Shown here: piece after piece, positions 23,257 through 35,144 of the stretch
Layout of the letters: every line of letters starts with the position of its first letter
Position numbering within the stretch: the first letter of the stretch is position 1
NCBI RefSeq assembly: GCF_964204645.1
Contig: NC_134025.1
Span: 11,105,001-11,169,000, forward strand
Direction of reading: 5' to 3'
Source: Tubulanus polymorphus
Taxonomy: Eukaryota; Nemertea; Palaeonemertea; Tubulaniformes; Tubulanidae
Length of the DNA stretch: 64,000 nucleotides
Translations under genes and position numbers: made by a program
The notes under the pieces: model-generated
The model's input: the letters and a program-made list of their open reading frames with translations, nothing else
Told to the model about the DNA's origin: nothing
The model's database searches: none

Positions 23257-24491
23257 TCCCAGTTCTTTTGCGAATTCGCGCAACTGGCTGTAGGAGTCAC
23301 TACAATCATCATCATCCTCATCATCATCGTCATCATCGCCTAACAACTCAAATTGTACTTCATAAAAAACGATTGTTAATCGAATTCACTTTCTTGCACT
23401 TACACGGGACGAAATCAAATATGAGCGGGAGAGAGAGAGATCCACATTGCACTGAGTCATTAATAGCGCATGCATTTCTTAATACTGCATCGGGGTGAAG
23501 TGCTTACAATTTTATATTGTCCATCTCGGCAAAATTGAGCCGACCAATTATTTTCAGTAATAGCCAAGCCGTCGTCCTCGTCATCGGTAGATGGATCGGG
23601 GTGGATGGAAACAGCGAGTCTTTCGATCATTTACTCCTCCAACCCCGACGACGCGTTGCGCGTACAGCCAACACACCCGAGTCGAGAATTGAAATGGAAA
23701 TGTGATGTTGCTACTAAACTGCCGGAAATGGGCAACACTTTACTACTACGACGACGACGGCGCGAGTGTGTGGCTGGATTCGACCTCGTTTAAAATGGAC
23801 AAATTCAAGTCGGGTATTAAGATACTGGCCATCAGCGCGCGCGGAAATCCGATATTTATGTCCACTACACGCGTGTGAGCGAGGACGCTGAAATGAATGT
23901 AAATATGAAGAAGGCAGCTAACGCAGAGATCAGGCAGGGGGCATTTTAAAGTTCAATCTCTGGCAATGAGACCCCGAGGGGTATTGATTTATTAGCGTAC
24001 AGATGAAAAACCGTGATTGAAATATAGCTCGAAGATACGAAAGATGAATGGCATAAGGGGTCAGCTTTAAAAACCATAGGAACGGTAGATGAATAAAAGA
24101 TGGCCACGCCATAAATCGCTCCCAATCCCCGCGAAAAACTAGTGATTCGAGCTTTACAGCCATGTTTCTGGAATCAACGAATTGAAATCACTGGTTGACA
24201 ATGTATGCAGGGAGACATTTTTTCATTACTAAGTGAAATTTCATTGAAATATGAAAGAAAATTAATCAGTTATCAAGGACGAACCCTCAGTAACGCCATT
24301 CACTAACTAACGTTCATGGCCCGTCGTAACAAATTATAGGGCGCCATTTTTGCGTAAACCAAGAAAGTCAAAATATTTTTCACGACGAATACTGAAAAAT
24401 CAGAGACAGTTTATATTGGCGACTATCTATATACAGGTCTATAGGGTATATATGTATGGGTCAATAGGGGTACTTAGGTTTAGTGACACCA
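23257..24491. other. No gene seen
   Basis: Includes the (ATC)n tract and a GAGAGAGAGA run at 23429. Short frames only. Confidence 0.45.
23304..23339 (+). repeat. (ATC)n trinucleotide repeat, imperfect
   Basis: CAATCATCATCATCCTCATC then ATCATCGTCATCATCG. Confidence 0.9.
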
Positions 24492-24594
24492 AGGGCCCGG
24501 TTCCACAGTTGTGAGTTTCTGAGTTAAAACCAGTTCATTTTCAATGTTTTATCTCTGGAGTCTAATTTAACTCAGAACTGTGGAACTAGATCCT
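24492..24594 (+). mobile_element. Foldback (MITE-like) element, family B
   Basis: The left terminus is GGGCCCGGTTCCACAGTTGT followed by GAGTTTCTGAGTTAA. The right terminus is TTAACTCAGAACTGTGGAAC then TAGATCC, the near reverse complement. The spacer contains GTTCATTTTCAATGTTTTAT, which is shared almost exactly with the copy at 44680. Length is about 100 bp and nothing is encoded. Confidence 0.8.
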
Positions 24595-25777
24595 GACGCC
24601 TTAAATGCGGAATGGAAGTAATTCTGGCAAGTTTCGCGGGGCAGAAAGTCTTTTTTGAATTTAGACTGCGACGTCATTCTGACTATGAAATCTTACCACG
24701 CGTCGCCGTCTACCACGTACGTGTCGTGAGACGAACGTCTTAACGAAATCGAGTTTAATCTTAAAGTTAGCGTTAGTGTTCTTTAATTTTAAACTTCAAG
24801 GTATCGGCGTAATCGAATTTCCACCAGTTCATCTCGCCATAAATTCAAGTCTTCGTTGATTAAAGTTACATGCTCCTCATAATGACGGCATTAGCATCTA
24901 CTCCTGGGAGAGCGAGTCTTATTTGGCCAGCGAGAGAGCGGAGCGCGAGCGAAATCGCGCGCTGATTTAAAATTCCAGTCAGGAACTTCACAGTCAATTT
25001 CATTCAAATTTTATTTGAATACAACTCGCGAAGTCTATTGGATCGCGAACGCGTTCAGGATTCACCTCATGGCCGGACGCAAAATTGCCGCCGATCATGA
25101 TATGATGGCGTTGAAATGAAGCGCGTCTCGAGAATTCAAATGATCTGCGAAGTTTACATAAATTAAACACTCAAAGCGGAAACGCCGCGCCGTGCGGCGC
25201 AATGAGCACACTGGCGCACCAACGGCGGCGGGGGCGCCGCGGACACGCAGACAGCCAGTTTAAACAGTAGACAAGAGATTTGTTTACATTCTATCGGCTC
25301 TTTTTTCGACGACTTGAATTTCTTTTAATTTCAAACGGGCTTGGGCTTTAAAACTCGGTGTATAATCACGCGTCATCATATAACAAGTACGACTCGTGTG
25401 TGAGCTAGCTAGGTTGTGTGACGGGCTAGGTTGGTAATAAAATATAATTCGCCTATATCATCGTAGAAACCCCCTCGATCCTGGATTATCGCGCTTATTG
25501 AAAATGAGAAGCGTCCAGTTATTATTTATTTTCTATCCCACCTGGCTAATCGCTCGGAAGTAGAATCATCTAAAAATCCGATATCTTACTATAGAAACTA
25601 AATCAGTGACGTGATCAGTGACGTAATCGCTTACGCTAAGAAACGTTGGGCCGTATGAAATTAAACCAATAAATTTTATTTGAACCTTTATCAGTTAGAA
25701 TGGGAATCATAGTCAAAACTTATTACAGACTTCGCCCGAGTCGGATCTGATCAACTCGGATAACCATTCAAATCGAA
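24595..25777. other. No gene seen
   Basis: 24620-25400 is repeat-free, with a CpG patch and AT-rich homeobox-like strings. No coding signature. Confidence 0.4.
25075..25255. promoter_or_regulatory. CpG-dense patch
   Basis: ACGCCGCGCCGTGCGGCGCA and CGGCGGCGGGGGCGCCGCGG lie within AT-rich sequence containing TTTATTTGAAT. Possible regulatory island. Confidence 0.28.
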
Positions 25778-25892
25778 TGCTTGTTGAAATATTTGTATGA
25801 CACTATATATGAAATGCATCACATCCAACTCTGATATCACTCAAGTCGAACACATATTTACGGTACCAAAAGACTTGAGCGGAGTCTACTGT
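25778..25892 (+). repeat. Dispersed repeat family F copy
   Basis: It contains TATATATGAAATGCATCACA, GATATCACTCAAGTCGAACA, CATATTTACGGTACC and TTGAGCGGAGTCTACTG. It matches 9552-9669 over its length and the inverted fragment at 22009-22068 over about 60 bases. Confidence 0.6.
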
Positions 25893-26024
25893 ACCTTGAA
25901 AATCTTCGAAAACTTCAAAATCTTCTATCCAGACAACAACATGACAAAAACATATTAAGAACATTCGAAGACGTCATTCTCGGAAGGCGGAACTCTATTA
26001 ATACGATAATAATAACCTAGCGAT

Positions 26025-26162
26025 GAGGGAGGGAGGGAGGGAGGGAGGGAGGGAGGAAGGGAGGAAGGGAGGAAGGGAGGAAGGGAGGAAGGGAGGAAGG
26101 GAGGAAGGGAGGAAGGGAGGAAGGGAGGAAGGGAGGGAGGGAGGGAGGGAGGGAGGGAGGGA
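26025..26162 (+). repeat. 138-bp purine repeat, GGGA flanks around a GGGAGGAA core
   Basis: The plus strand is all G and A. About six GGGA units on the left and about seven on the right flank a core of roughly ten GGGAGGAA units. The layout is close to mirror-symmetric. The minus strand gives an artefactual Pro/Ser/Leu/Phe repeat frame. Confidence 0.95.
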
Positions 26163-28454
26163 AATGCACAACTTTCAAAACGAATTAGCGCGGAAATGAA
26201 AAACGACAACGCCTGATTATTCTCCGTTATTTAAACGACTGCGTACGATTAATTTCGATTTACCTTTTAATTTATGAAGATTAATTATCGTAACATTAAA
26301 CGAACGTACAATACGGTCATTAAGTTATATACAACCGTAAAGTTCCAGTATTTTGCACTGCGTACACACGGGGCGACAGGGATCGGGCGTTTTAATAAGT
26401 TTCCTAACCTAACTGACTATGAAGCATCTATTAAGCATTTCCATAATCGGCTATGAGTCAATCGAGACTAACATATCCCCCCTGAAATTTTTCGAAAAAC
26501 ATTTTCATCAAACAAGGACATACGAAAATGGATCACGCGACTGACTCTAGGGTATCTAACCACTTCCATAATCAACATGTAGGCCTACCCACGTTTAGAA
26601 TAATATTTCTCTAAAAAAAAAAAACTATCGAAAGCATTTCTTTTTGTCAGGCGAGGAGGATGAAAACGGATCATGCATTTATCTATGAATACCAATCGCG
26701 GAGACGAATCGCTCGATCGGGCTTCCCTGACTCGAAAACAAACCGATCTACATGACCCGAGATCGAGCCGAATGTTCCGAAAGACAATGCGCGGAAATTA
26801 TCGCATGACGAAATTCGTCGTCGAAAATATAAACATACGAATCGCGTAAGCCGCCGAACGAACAAATTCGGATTTTTGACGGTTCTTACATATTTATTAC
26901 ATTTGGCTCAGTTTCTCCTATTCACGACGAACGACCCACGCGATTTACCTATTCATGGCTTTTTTTTTTTAAATCTTAAGTTCCGCGATCATGACTCGAC
27001 GAGATCAGCCGCGGGAGTTATTTTTTTTCGATCTACGGCTCTCTTTCGACGACGACGACAACGTAGTTACTTTCCCACGAGTCCGCATAGCCGTTCGCCT
27101 CGTTGTTACTAGTGGCCCATGACCCTTAACATATATATCGATTGTAGTTCTGAACCAGTTGAGTCCTTTTTAGGTCAGCGAAAATCATTTTGATTGTGGT
27201 GAAGTGGGTTTTTCAAAGCGCGCATGCAACGCGCCAATGTTGGGCAATGGCCCGAGCGTGTTAGGCCATTGAGTCAGTGGTTATTTTTGGACCGGCGTAA
27301 AAAATTCACGCTAAACAAGCACCTTAGTGACCTGTATATGCGCGCATAGTCTATGGTACGCTATAGAAATACCGAAGTCCTGTTCTTACGCAGGGAGAGA
27401 GATTACGATATCCAATGCAAACATATCCCACCGTATAGTCTAGAATAAGATTTTTCTTTACCGAAATTAAATCTAAAACAAGCCGACTTCCAATTTTGTT
27501 TTTTTCCGCCACGTAAAAAAGTCTTCAATGTAAAGTACGATTCTGATTAAAATCACCGAAAGTCGATCGTTTGGAAGACCTAATTTTTTCTCCAGCGCAT
27601 AACTCATGAAAGAATATACATACACAACATACGTATAAGCCAACCCGACATGAAGGAGTCACGAGGAGGAACACGGTTCCCATCAAAGATAGATACTCAA
27701 ACTTCTCAGTGGCTTATATTTCGAAAAACCCGGCAGAATAGATCAATGGCATTTGAAATGAGTTTTTATTTTGCCTTGCGCGTAATGGCGGCCTATACAT
27801 CGCCCATCAAATTAATTAAACTTCCCGTGCAGTATACAAAATACATCGGGTTTAAAAAAAAAACGTCTTTAAATCCCCTCCTCGCGCGATATACGGCAAC
27901 GAAAAGACCAGCCGAATGATTCGACGAAATTCCCGACTAAAGCAGTGATTAGAACGCGTTGGCCTTTGTTTCACCGGGATGGTCTTGGCGTCGACGCTTT
28001 CATCTCGACGCCGATTTTTAATACGGTCTTAACATCTTTCAAACTTAAAACCCGGCAAGCATGTTCAACGTGGCTTTGATGGGGCGCGCGCGCGCTTTTG
28101 TACGCAGTTGATTTTATCCATTTCGAAACTACGATATGCAAAATACGCATCTCTCTCTCTCTCTTGAACGGCTTTGAAGTTCGACGCAGACTTAGCTTTT
28201 TACACAAACGTCGAGTTGAATAAATGGGAAATAGGTGTTTAAAGTTTGAGCTCGGATAAGAGAACGTCGACAACTTTACCAGCTGTACCTAGATTATTCG
28301 AATCTTTTTCTCTCAAAATCTTCAAACCTACGAACAAAGTTTTGCCTAAGATTTCATTCTGACCTTTTCAAAATAACATTCGGTCGAGGAATTGAACGCT
28401 CGAATATTTAATTCAATTCAATATAGTTTATGAAAGCCGATATAATGAGAGCTC
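26163..28454. other. No gene seen
   Basis: Only short frames. The (CT)n at 28150 and a GCGCGCGCGC run at 28084 are the only marked structures. Confidence 0.45.
28150..28164 (+). repeat. (CT)n tract
   Basis: Fifteen bases of alternating CT. Confidence 0.85.
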
Positions 28455-28560
28455 AGATAATACTTCCAAACCCGGCTGGGATTCGAACCTGATGGCATCG
28501 AGACTTACCACCGTACGAGACTCACCACCGTACGACACCCTGCCACACTACAACGAGTGT
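28455..28560 (-). repeat. tRNA-derived SINE-like fragment
   Basis: On the minus strand, GTGGCAGGGTGTCGTACGG (A-box-like) is followed about 50 bases later by AGGTTCGAATCCCAGCCGGG, a good B box. In between, a CGTACGGTGGT.AGTCTCG unit is duplicated. Pairing of a tRNA acceptor stem is not evident. The nearby fragment at 28640 repeats 17 bases of it in the other direction. Confidence 0.5.
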
Positions 28561-28639
28561 GCAGCTACACGTACAGCTTAGATGAGGTCATTATTAGCCA
28601 AACAAATACCGTTTTACTTAAATTTGGGTTTTACTATTT

Positions 28640-28690
28640 ATATATGCCATCAGGTTCGAACCCCTACCGGGAAGGATAGGGTGTCACAGT
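28640..28690 (+). repeat. Second SINE-like B-box fragment, opposite orientation
   Basis: ATGCCATCAGGTTCGAA at 28644-28660 is identical to the minus-strand string ending at 28483. It continues CCCCTACCGGGAAGGATAGG then GTGTC. With 28455-28560 it forms an inverted pair about 150 bp apart. Confidence 0.5.
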
Positions 28691-29340
28691 ATCTTAAATC
28701 ACAATTACAGCAACAAAAAGAAGTAGACTTTACCCGAATCCACAACTCCGACATTTCGCAAGAATCGAAAGCTTTTAAACTATGCGTATATATGCGCGCG
28801 TGTCTTGCAGCAGTGATGGGGATAAAATACTGCATTTGAATTCGCGATTGCCGCGGCCATGAAAAGTGGCCATTTCGTATGCGGAGAACTAATAAGCCGA
28901 AGTTAATTGTTCGCAGTCGAGCCCTGTCCTCAGTCAGTAAAATGTCCACTTAATGGCCATAGAACGACCATTCTCAGGCAATATACAAGTGAATTAAGTG
29001 GACCATCAAAACAACTGCTAAAATGAAATGGACTATTTACTTACATCGATCAAATAACTAAGCAGCTTCGGTCGATATATCATGATCTCATCTACGCAGG
29101 GGCGGGGATGGCCGAGACAGGTCTTTCTGATAAGACTTTCAGGCGATCGTTTCTCGAGCGGCGGAGAAGCTATGTCCGTCACGGTGTATACAGAGGATTT
29201 CGCAGAAAAATTTTTAAGGCATGTTAGGGAGATGTTTCGATAATCATAACCCGCCGATGAAGCGTAGGCATTCAAACGGAAGCGCTTAAAAATGTGATTC
29301 CCTCTGATCTGAGCCATCAGTTCGCTAACAAACTTGAGGA
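28691..29340. other. No gene seen
   Basis: Mixed sequence ahead of the minisatellite. Minus frames at 28650-28949 and 29033-29425 are unrecognised, and the second runs into the minisatellite. Confidence 0.4.
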
Positions 29341-29757
29341 ACCATGAATATGAAAACCCACCAAACTTGAGCAGCCATAAATATGAGAACCCACCAACTT
29401 GATGAACCAAGAATATGAAACCCACCTAACTTGGAAGAACCATGATTATGAAAACCGACCAAACTTGAGGAACCATGAATATGAAAACCCACCAAACTTG
29501 AGGACTATGAATATGAAAACACACCTAACTCAAGGAACCATCGATATGAAAACTGAACAAACTTGAAGAACCAAGATTAAGAAAACCCATCAAACTTGAG
29601 GAACCATGAATATGAAAAAACCCACCTAACATAAACAACCGTCAATATGAAAACCCACCTAACTTGAAGAACCGTCAATATGAGAACCCACCAAACTTGA
29701 GCAGCCATGAATACGAAAACCCACCGTACTTGAGGAACCATGCATATGAAAACCCTC
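29341..29757 (+). repeat. Minisatellite, about 13 units of 31-35 bp
   Basis: The unit consensus is AACCATGAATATGAAAACCC followed by ACCAAACTTGAGG (33 bp). I count about 13 imperfect units ending where AACGAATGC begins. Unit lengths drift by one or two bases, so no single frame stays open throughout. On the minus strand, parts read as an 11-residue repeat with cores like QVRWVFI. Confidence 0.9.
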
Positions 29758-31094
29758 AATAACGAATGCTTTTTACAGCATACAATAACGTGCATGAAGG
29801 TAATATTGATATTTGAATGTTATCAATGAAATTACTAATGGGAAAATCATAATGAAATTTTTATGCTCAATAAGCTAAGTTATTTGTTCGGGCGAACGGA
29901 AATTCATCATTCGGCCATCACCGGTTTAAAAAAACGCAGCCAGTTTGCATTATCAGAATGGATGGAGAAAATTCACTCGCAACATTTATGAAATATTAAA
30001 ACGCGAGTCCGCGTGTATAAATTGGATCGGCTGTTTCGTGCGTTCATGCGTGACCGACGACAAAAAAACCCGAACGACGACGATCGGCCGTTCGGTCGAC
30101 CCGCAATAAGCGAACAAGGCCGCAACTATTAATAATTCATTACAGAAACCGTATTTTCCGATGATGTAGTCGTCGTCCGTCCCTCTCTCCTCTCTTGCGC
30201 ACCGCGGGGAATTGTAAAATGTAAAATACGTGCTGTTGGCAATACAGGACCCGAGATCGGAATGACCCGGTACAAAAACACATGAGATAAGGCCAAAATA
30301 AACTGATACCTTGTTTCTCCTTATGGCCCCCCCCCCCCCGGGTCATTTTTGTAATATGCAATAAAAAATTTGTAATCAGTTCATTTCTATAGCTGCTGGG
30401 TCTGTTATTGTAAGCTTGATCATTCTTTTAAAGTAATGTACAGGGCGGATAGGTGGCTGGCCTGGTCAGCTTTCAAGCTCACTCCAAATGAGAAACAACG
30501 CATACAAGGTTTTTTCGGCCCTAAATACGTGCTGTTGTGGCGTTACGGGGCCGGCCGATGAGTTCCGAATTACCCCGGTAAAGAGAAAAAATCGACGGAG
30601 ATAAAAACTTTATGGTCGCTACTTTATGTGCCGTAAATTCAAAGCCGAGGCAAATCGACGATCGTTTCAGAACGGCCGCATCTGATGAAAGAATTGAAAT
30701 GGAATTTTCATACAATACGAAGCCACTTTCCTTGTACGCGTATAATGAAGTTTACCGTTTCGCGCGAGTAGCCATAAAATTCGTACTTCCGATCGAGGGC
30801 CGGCGTTACAGCCCAATTTCGCCGCGCATCAAAGAGCCAATCTCGAAAGGCCACTGCATCCTGTTCATTAACCGCCACGCAAAATTTTTAGTACTTCGTC
30901 GATGATGTTGTTGACAGACAACAATGCTAATCTTACAGAATGTTTTTTCGGAGGTTTGATTTCCTAATGAGTCGACTATAAATTGAGCTACTATACGCGT
31001 TATATAATGTAGACACGTTTGTTTTTTTTGCACCGCTACAATAATGTTTCCATACATTGATACATAGTATGCGCTATATAAGGGGTTCTGTGTG
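29758..31094. other. No gene seen
   Basis: Poly(C) at 30327 is the only marked structure. 30600-30905 has opposite-strand frames without recognisable products. Confidence 0.45.
30327..30339 (+). repeat. Poly(C) run of 13
   Basis: Thirteen C followed by GGGTCA. Confidence 0.9.
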
Positions 31095-31370
31095 TCGTTG
31101 CGCAATACGTCATCAATATTGCTATTTCAAAATAACAATGATAATTGTGACTTTTGGCGTTTATCTTCTAATTAGATATATTTCATATCTCCTTAATTCC
31201 ATTTTCTATAAATTTTGATAATTATTCTCGAGAGGACGTGCACTACGTCATCGATATATCGGGGCTAGACGGGTTGTCGGTCAATTCAATTCAATTATCG
31301 ATATACTCAAATCCGAAATAACTTTATTGAGTTTATACCTCAATATTACATAATTTATATATTACCTATT
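31095..31370 (-). repeat. Dispersed repeat family E, minus-oriented copy
   Basis: This is the inverted partner of the copy at 13165. The core 31208-31299 contains GAGAGGACGTGCACTACGTC and ATCGATATATCGGGGCTAGA. Similarity decays to either side, so only the 92-bp core has firm limits. Confidence 0.75.
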
Positions 31371-32939
31371 GTCGATGAAATGATGAAGCTATACATATAT
31401 ATCATATTTTTCAAGGTGTCAATAAACATTCGTGTTAAGTCGAAGATACATAACATCTATGTAGGATTAATATACTGGAGAAATGCAACAATAATTCAGC
31501 CAAATATAAAGTAAAGTTATTCGGTAAAAGTGTATATATATTATATTTGAGCAACATTTCGGCTTAGGCCATGATCTTCATTTCGTATAAACTTTCAAGT
31601 TCGCTTTTTCTAGTTTCATTTCTCTAGAATACTAGCTAATGAAACGCTGATTTCGAATTCAAATGGATCTAGCAGTTAAACCACTTAGATTTCAGTTCCG
31701 AACCAGCAGTTAAATTTAGAAAAAAAAAACGAATTATGAACGGTCTCAACGACAATGCGCGCACGTGTACGCACGCGAATAGCGTATTCGCCGTACATAT
31801 ATTCAGGGTGTGGTTGAAATGATTCGCTCCGAGGAGGAAACGCGCTCGCTGAAAATTTCATAAAAACCGTTTTGTCCGTGTGGCGTGCGACAACGACAAC
31901 ACTCGAGGATGTAAAATTTACGACGCGTCGATTTTAAAGTTTATCCCTAAAAACGACGAGGTGTAATTTGACCACCAGCTACGCCGGCGCCGCCGTTGTA
32001 AGCGTACACACTCACACACACGGAGACAAAGAACCGAAAATTACCGGCAGCCATTTTTCCACGCGGTTTCGAATTCAACTCCGCGGTGTGAGGCCATGTT
32101 TAATTGAATTCGGTAAAAGTTTAGTCATAGATATGAAAGGAAAGCGAGTTCAATTAAATAACGAGCCGACTTCGTTCTCTCGTGTCATACGACACAACTT
32201 CTTTCGCGCGTGATGTTTTTTTTTCATCACGTGACGGTCGATCGATTGTCGGCAACTTACGCGACGACGACGGCGACGAGAAAAATTTGGATTAATTTTT
32301 CATTTTTTTGCGCTGAAAAACACAAACGGATCGCGGTGACGGCGGCGTCGAAAGGGCCAATTCAAAAACACGAACGCGAGAGGAAAATTGAAGAACCATT
32401 AACCCTATCGACGCTAGATAAGGGTCGGATCTCCATCCATGCGGGAATGAAGGGATGCCTGACCTGATAGATGCGTTCAGAAGGACACTTCTCCCCGTGG
32501 GACTCGATGATCGATACACAGTTACACAGTTAAATATCAATATAGGCTGTGGGTAATATCACTTAATCACGAGTGTTACTGGTCCTGCGCTTATCGCGGA
32601 GATCGACACTCAAAGCTCTCAAATCTCAACTCGTAATGACTGACGCGGGATTTCCGCTGGGTACCCGTCATCGACGCCGCGGCTGTAACCGGAATCGATG
32701 CGCGTTTTTACCAATTGCCTAGGTCCTAACGCGAAGTTGAACAGGCGGGGGAGATGCTGCTATGGATTCTACAAGGAACTGACTTGTCTCAGCTATGAAA
32801 ATTGTAGCAAGCAGACAGGACACATAGGCTATAACGGTCAATTTTATGCATTCTTGGACGCTTGTGTAACATCTGAACTTCGATGTCTAGAAATCTAGTT
32901 CGAAGTCGATTTCGTTGATGTTTAACTGACCGTTAATTA

Positions 32940-32954
32940 CGCCATCTGGTGGCG
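32940..32954 (-). promoter_or_regulatory. CTCF-like insulator motif
   Basis: On the minus strand the sequence is CGCCACCAGATGGCG, a strong match to the CCACNAGRTGGCG form of the CTCF core known from animals. It is also nearly palindromic. Binding is inferred from the motif only. Confidence 0.4.
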
Positions 32955-33210
32955 TACGGGTGCCTTATTGAATTAAACTTAGCCATCAGACCTTACCGAA
33001 AATAAACGTAATGCATATCATGGGCTCCTCCCACGCCGAAGGTTGTTGACCAAAAATTGATCGATAGACTTGTCTCATATATTACGTTATCATCATAAGT
33101 CCTATTCCGCAATTCAATTAAAATTGACTTTGGCTTATTTCACCGAGCCACCACCGCTGCATAACTTTCTCCCTGCCGGCAATAAAACCCAGATTGCGAT
33201 AAAACCCTAC

Positions 33211-33245
33211 AGCGCGCGCGCACACTGCACACACACACACACACA
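33211..33245 (+). repeat. (GC)n/(CA)n compound microsatellite
   Basis: A GCGCGCGCGC run passes through CACTGCAC into about 18 bases of (CA)n. Confidence 0.9.
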
Positions 33246-35042
33246 TGACTGAGAGATGACCAAAAGCAGCTTATTTGTAATACCCAATAATAGCCATTCA
33301 GGCGTAATTTCCTGCCTTATTGCCAATCATGAAATTTACTACCCGGCCGCAAGCTGACCACTAAAAGTAAATGAAGACCGGTGCTTCAACGGCGGCAGCG
33401 ACGGGCAGTCATCACTCTAATAGCCACATGGAGCTTTTACGGCCATAAGCCATCGACATCCTGTTTTATATCTCGACAGTCACCTGATAAGGGGAAGTGC
33501 ATGCTGAAAGCATCGACGAGATAATCCATTTCCTTGGCTATTTTCCTGAACCTTATACTTCTCTTCTTCTTCGGGAATTAAAAATTCGGCCATTATACAT
33601 TATACGAAATGGGGATTCCAGCACGACAAAAGAAATTTGGAAATTCGGCGGCATATACGTATTCTACGATCAAAACTTTCTAGATGACGACAAAATACTG
33701 CGCAAAAAAAACTTCATATTCTCGCAATTTTTTCCCCATACAGCACGTTAATACCCTATGGGACTGTGCATTGTATGGCGAATGCTGAGCTGTCATTATG
33801 ACATCTTTAGTTGTGCAGAGGCAACATCTGGCCTGGACACTCGGCACTTACTACTATTATAGCTTACGCGATACACTTACGAGCTATGTGAAATCGCATC
33901 GAAAAAAAAATAGCGTTTTCATAAACTATATCTCTGAATCATGGACGCAACGCGATATAGTCGTTCAGTTGTAGAGTGGCGCTTCGATGCGAAAGCGATT
34001 TTATACCAAGTCCAAAACTTGTTCCTTATAAATCGATAGGGCAGCTGCGAAAGTGAAAACGACATTGGCAGGTTTTAAATTTGACAAACATGAGCAAATG
34101 ACCCTGAATTGATCCAAGCAACTAACCCCCAAAATGGACATTGTAAACTTATCATCAAGCTCCTCGTCTCAGCACTTGCAACTGTGTACAGCATTAAAGC
34201 TCGCTTAGTGACCCTTTCCATATTGTCAATCCAGTATTTTGTATATTTTGTTAATCATAAAAATTTTTGTGGAATAAATAAATCATATCATATCATCATA
34301 TTCAAAAACATTGATGGGAAACGTATATGCACTCAACCTTTGATATCATAACACTAGTCGGACACTCACTTCATCACTTACTTCATCCTATATAGAACTA
34401 CTTGCTATTTTCTTACAAGACGACAAAAACGATAACTATTGATAATCTTATCCCGGTTATCATCGGGGGTCGACCGGAACTTAATTGGTTTCCGTGACTG
34501 CGACAGCGAGTTCAAACCGTGGTCAAAATGCGATTAATTCCTAAGATGGACCGTAAATGCAAAATGATCTTTATCGCGCAAGACCGCGTGTATGCGTGCG
34601 GCTCGAAAGTATTTTGGCGAGTCATTTCGTTTGATGCGACTTATCGGTTAGATCATATCGTATACGCATAGATTACAAGAAAATACGAAAGCAAGAGTCA
34701 ATTTACTTCAACTAAAACTTATGCCAATACAAACAGGGTAGGTATGGCGGTATGAACAATCATTATTTTCAAGTTTGCTATTGTTTTCGTAAGTAATTGA
34801 GTATACTTTCACGGGTCTGACTCCGCCCGGTGAATTCTAGAGTCATGTACAAACTACCATAAGCCTTACTTGATGGAGGGAGTCCATAGAGAGAAGTTCT
34901 AAATCATACAGCCATTGTACTTCAGTGCCATGATCTATATCTGTACATTCTAAACTAAAACTACAGTAAACCTAAGCTTAAATAAACTATCAAAAATAAA
35001 CTTTTCAAAAACCAATCTTGGCAATGAACATTGCCAGTCACA

Positions 35043-35144
35043 CTTGTGATTGGGCATTATCCCCTAGCCTATATCTTCGTGTAGCAATTAACTCTTGTGA
35101 TTGGGCATTATCCCCTAGCCTATATCTTCGTGTAGCAATTAACT
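35043..35144 (+). repeat. Perfect tandem duplication of a 51-bp unit
   Basis: CTTGTGATTGGGCATTATCC and the rest of the 51-bp unit ending GTAGCAATTAACT occurs twice back to back (35043-35093 and 35094-35144) with no difference seen. The surrounding plus frame (35018-35245) stays open, with CDWALSPSLYLRVAINS repeated. The frame itself is unrecognised. Confidence 0.92.

Larger units (their letters stand above)
31371..35042. other. No gene seen; CTCF-like motif and CpG-rich 31.7-32.4 kb
   Basis: CpG-enriched DNA at about 31740-32360 (GACGACGACGGCGACGAG at 32262) gives overlapping frames. The CTCF-like site is at 32940 and the (CA)n at 33211. No gene is recognised. Confidence 0.4.

Noticed and set aside
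25955-26209. Minus-strand Pro/Ser/Leu-rich repeat protein
   Set aside because: It is only the translation of the GGGA/GGAA purine repeat.
29341-29757. CRISPR array
   Set aside because: The units are contiguous and imperfect without unique spacers, and the surrounding DNA is eukaryotic; it is a minisatellite.
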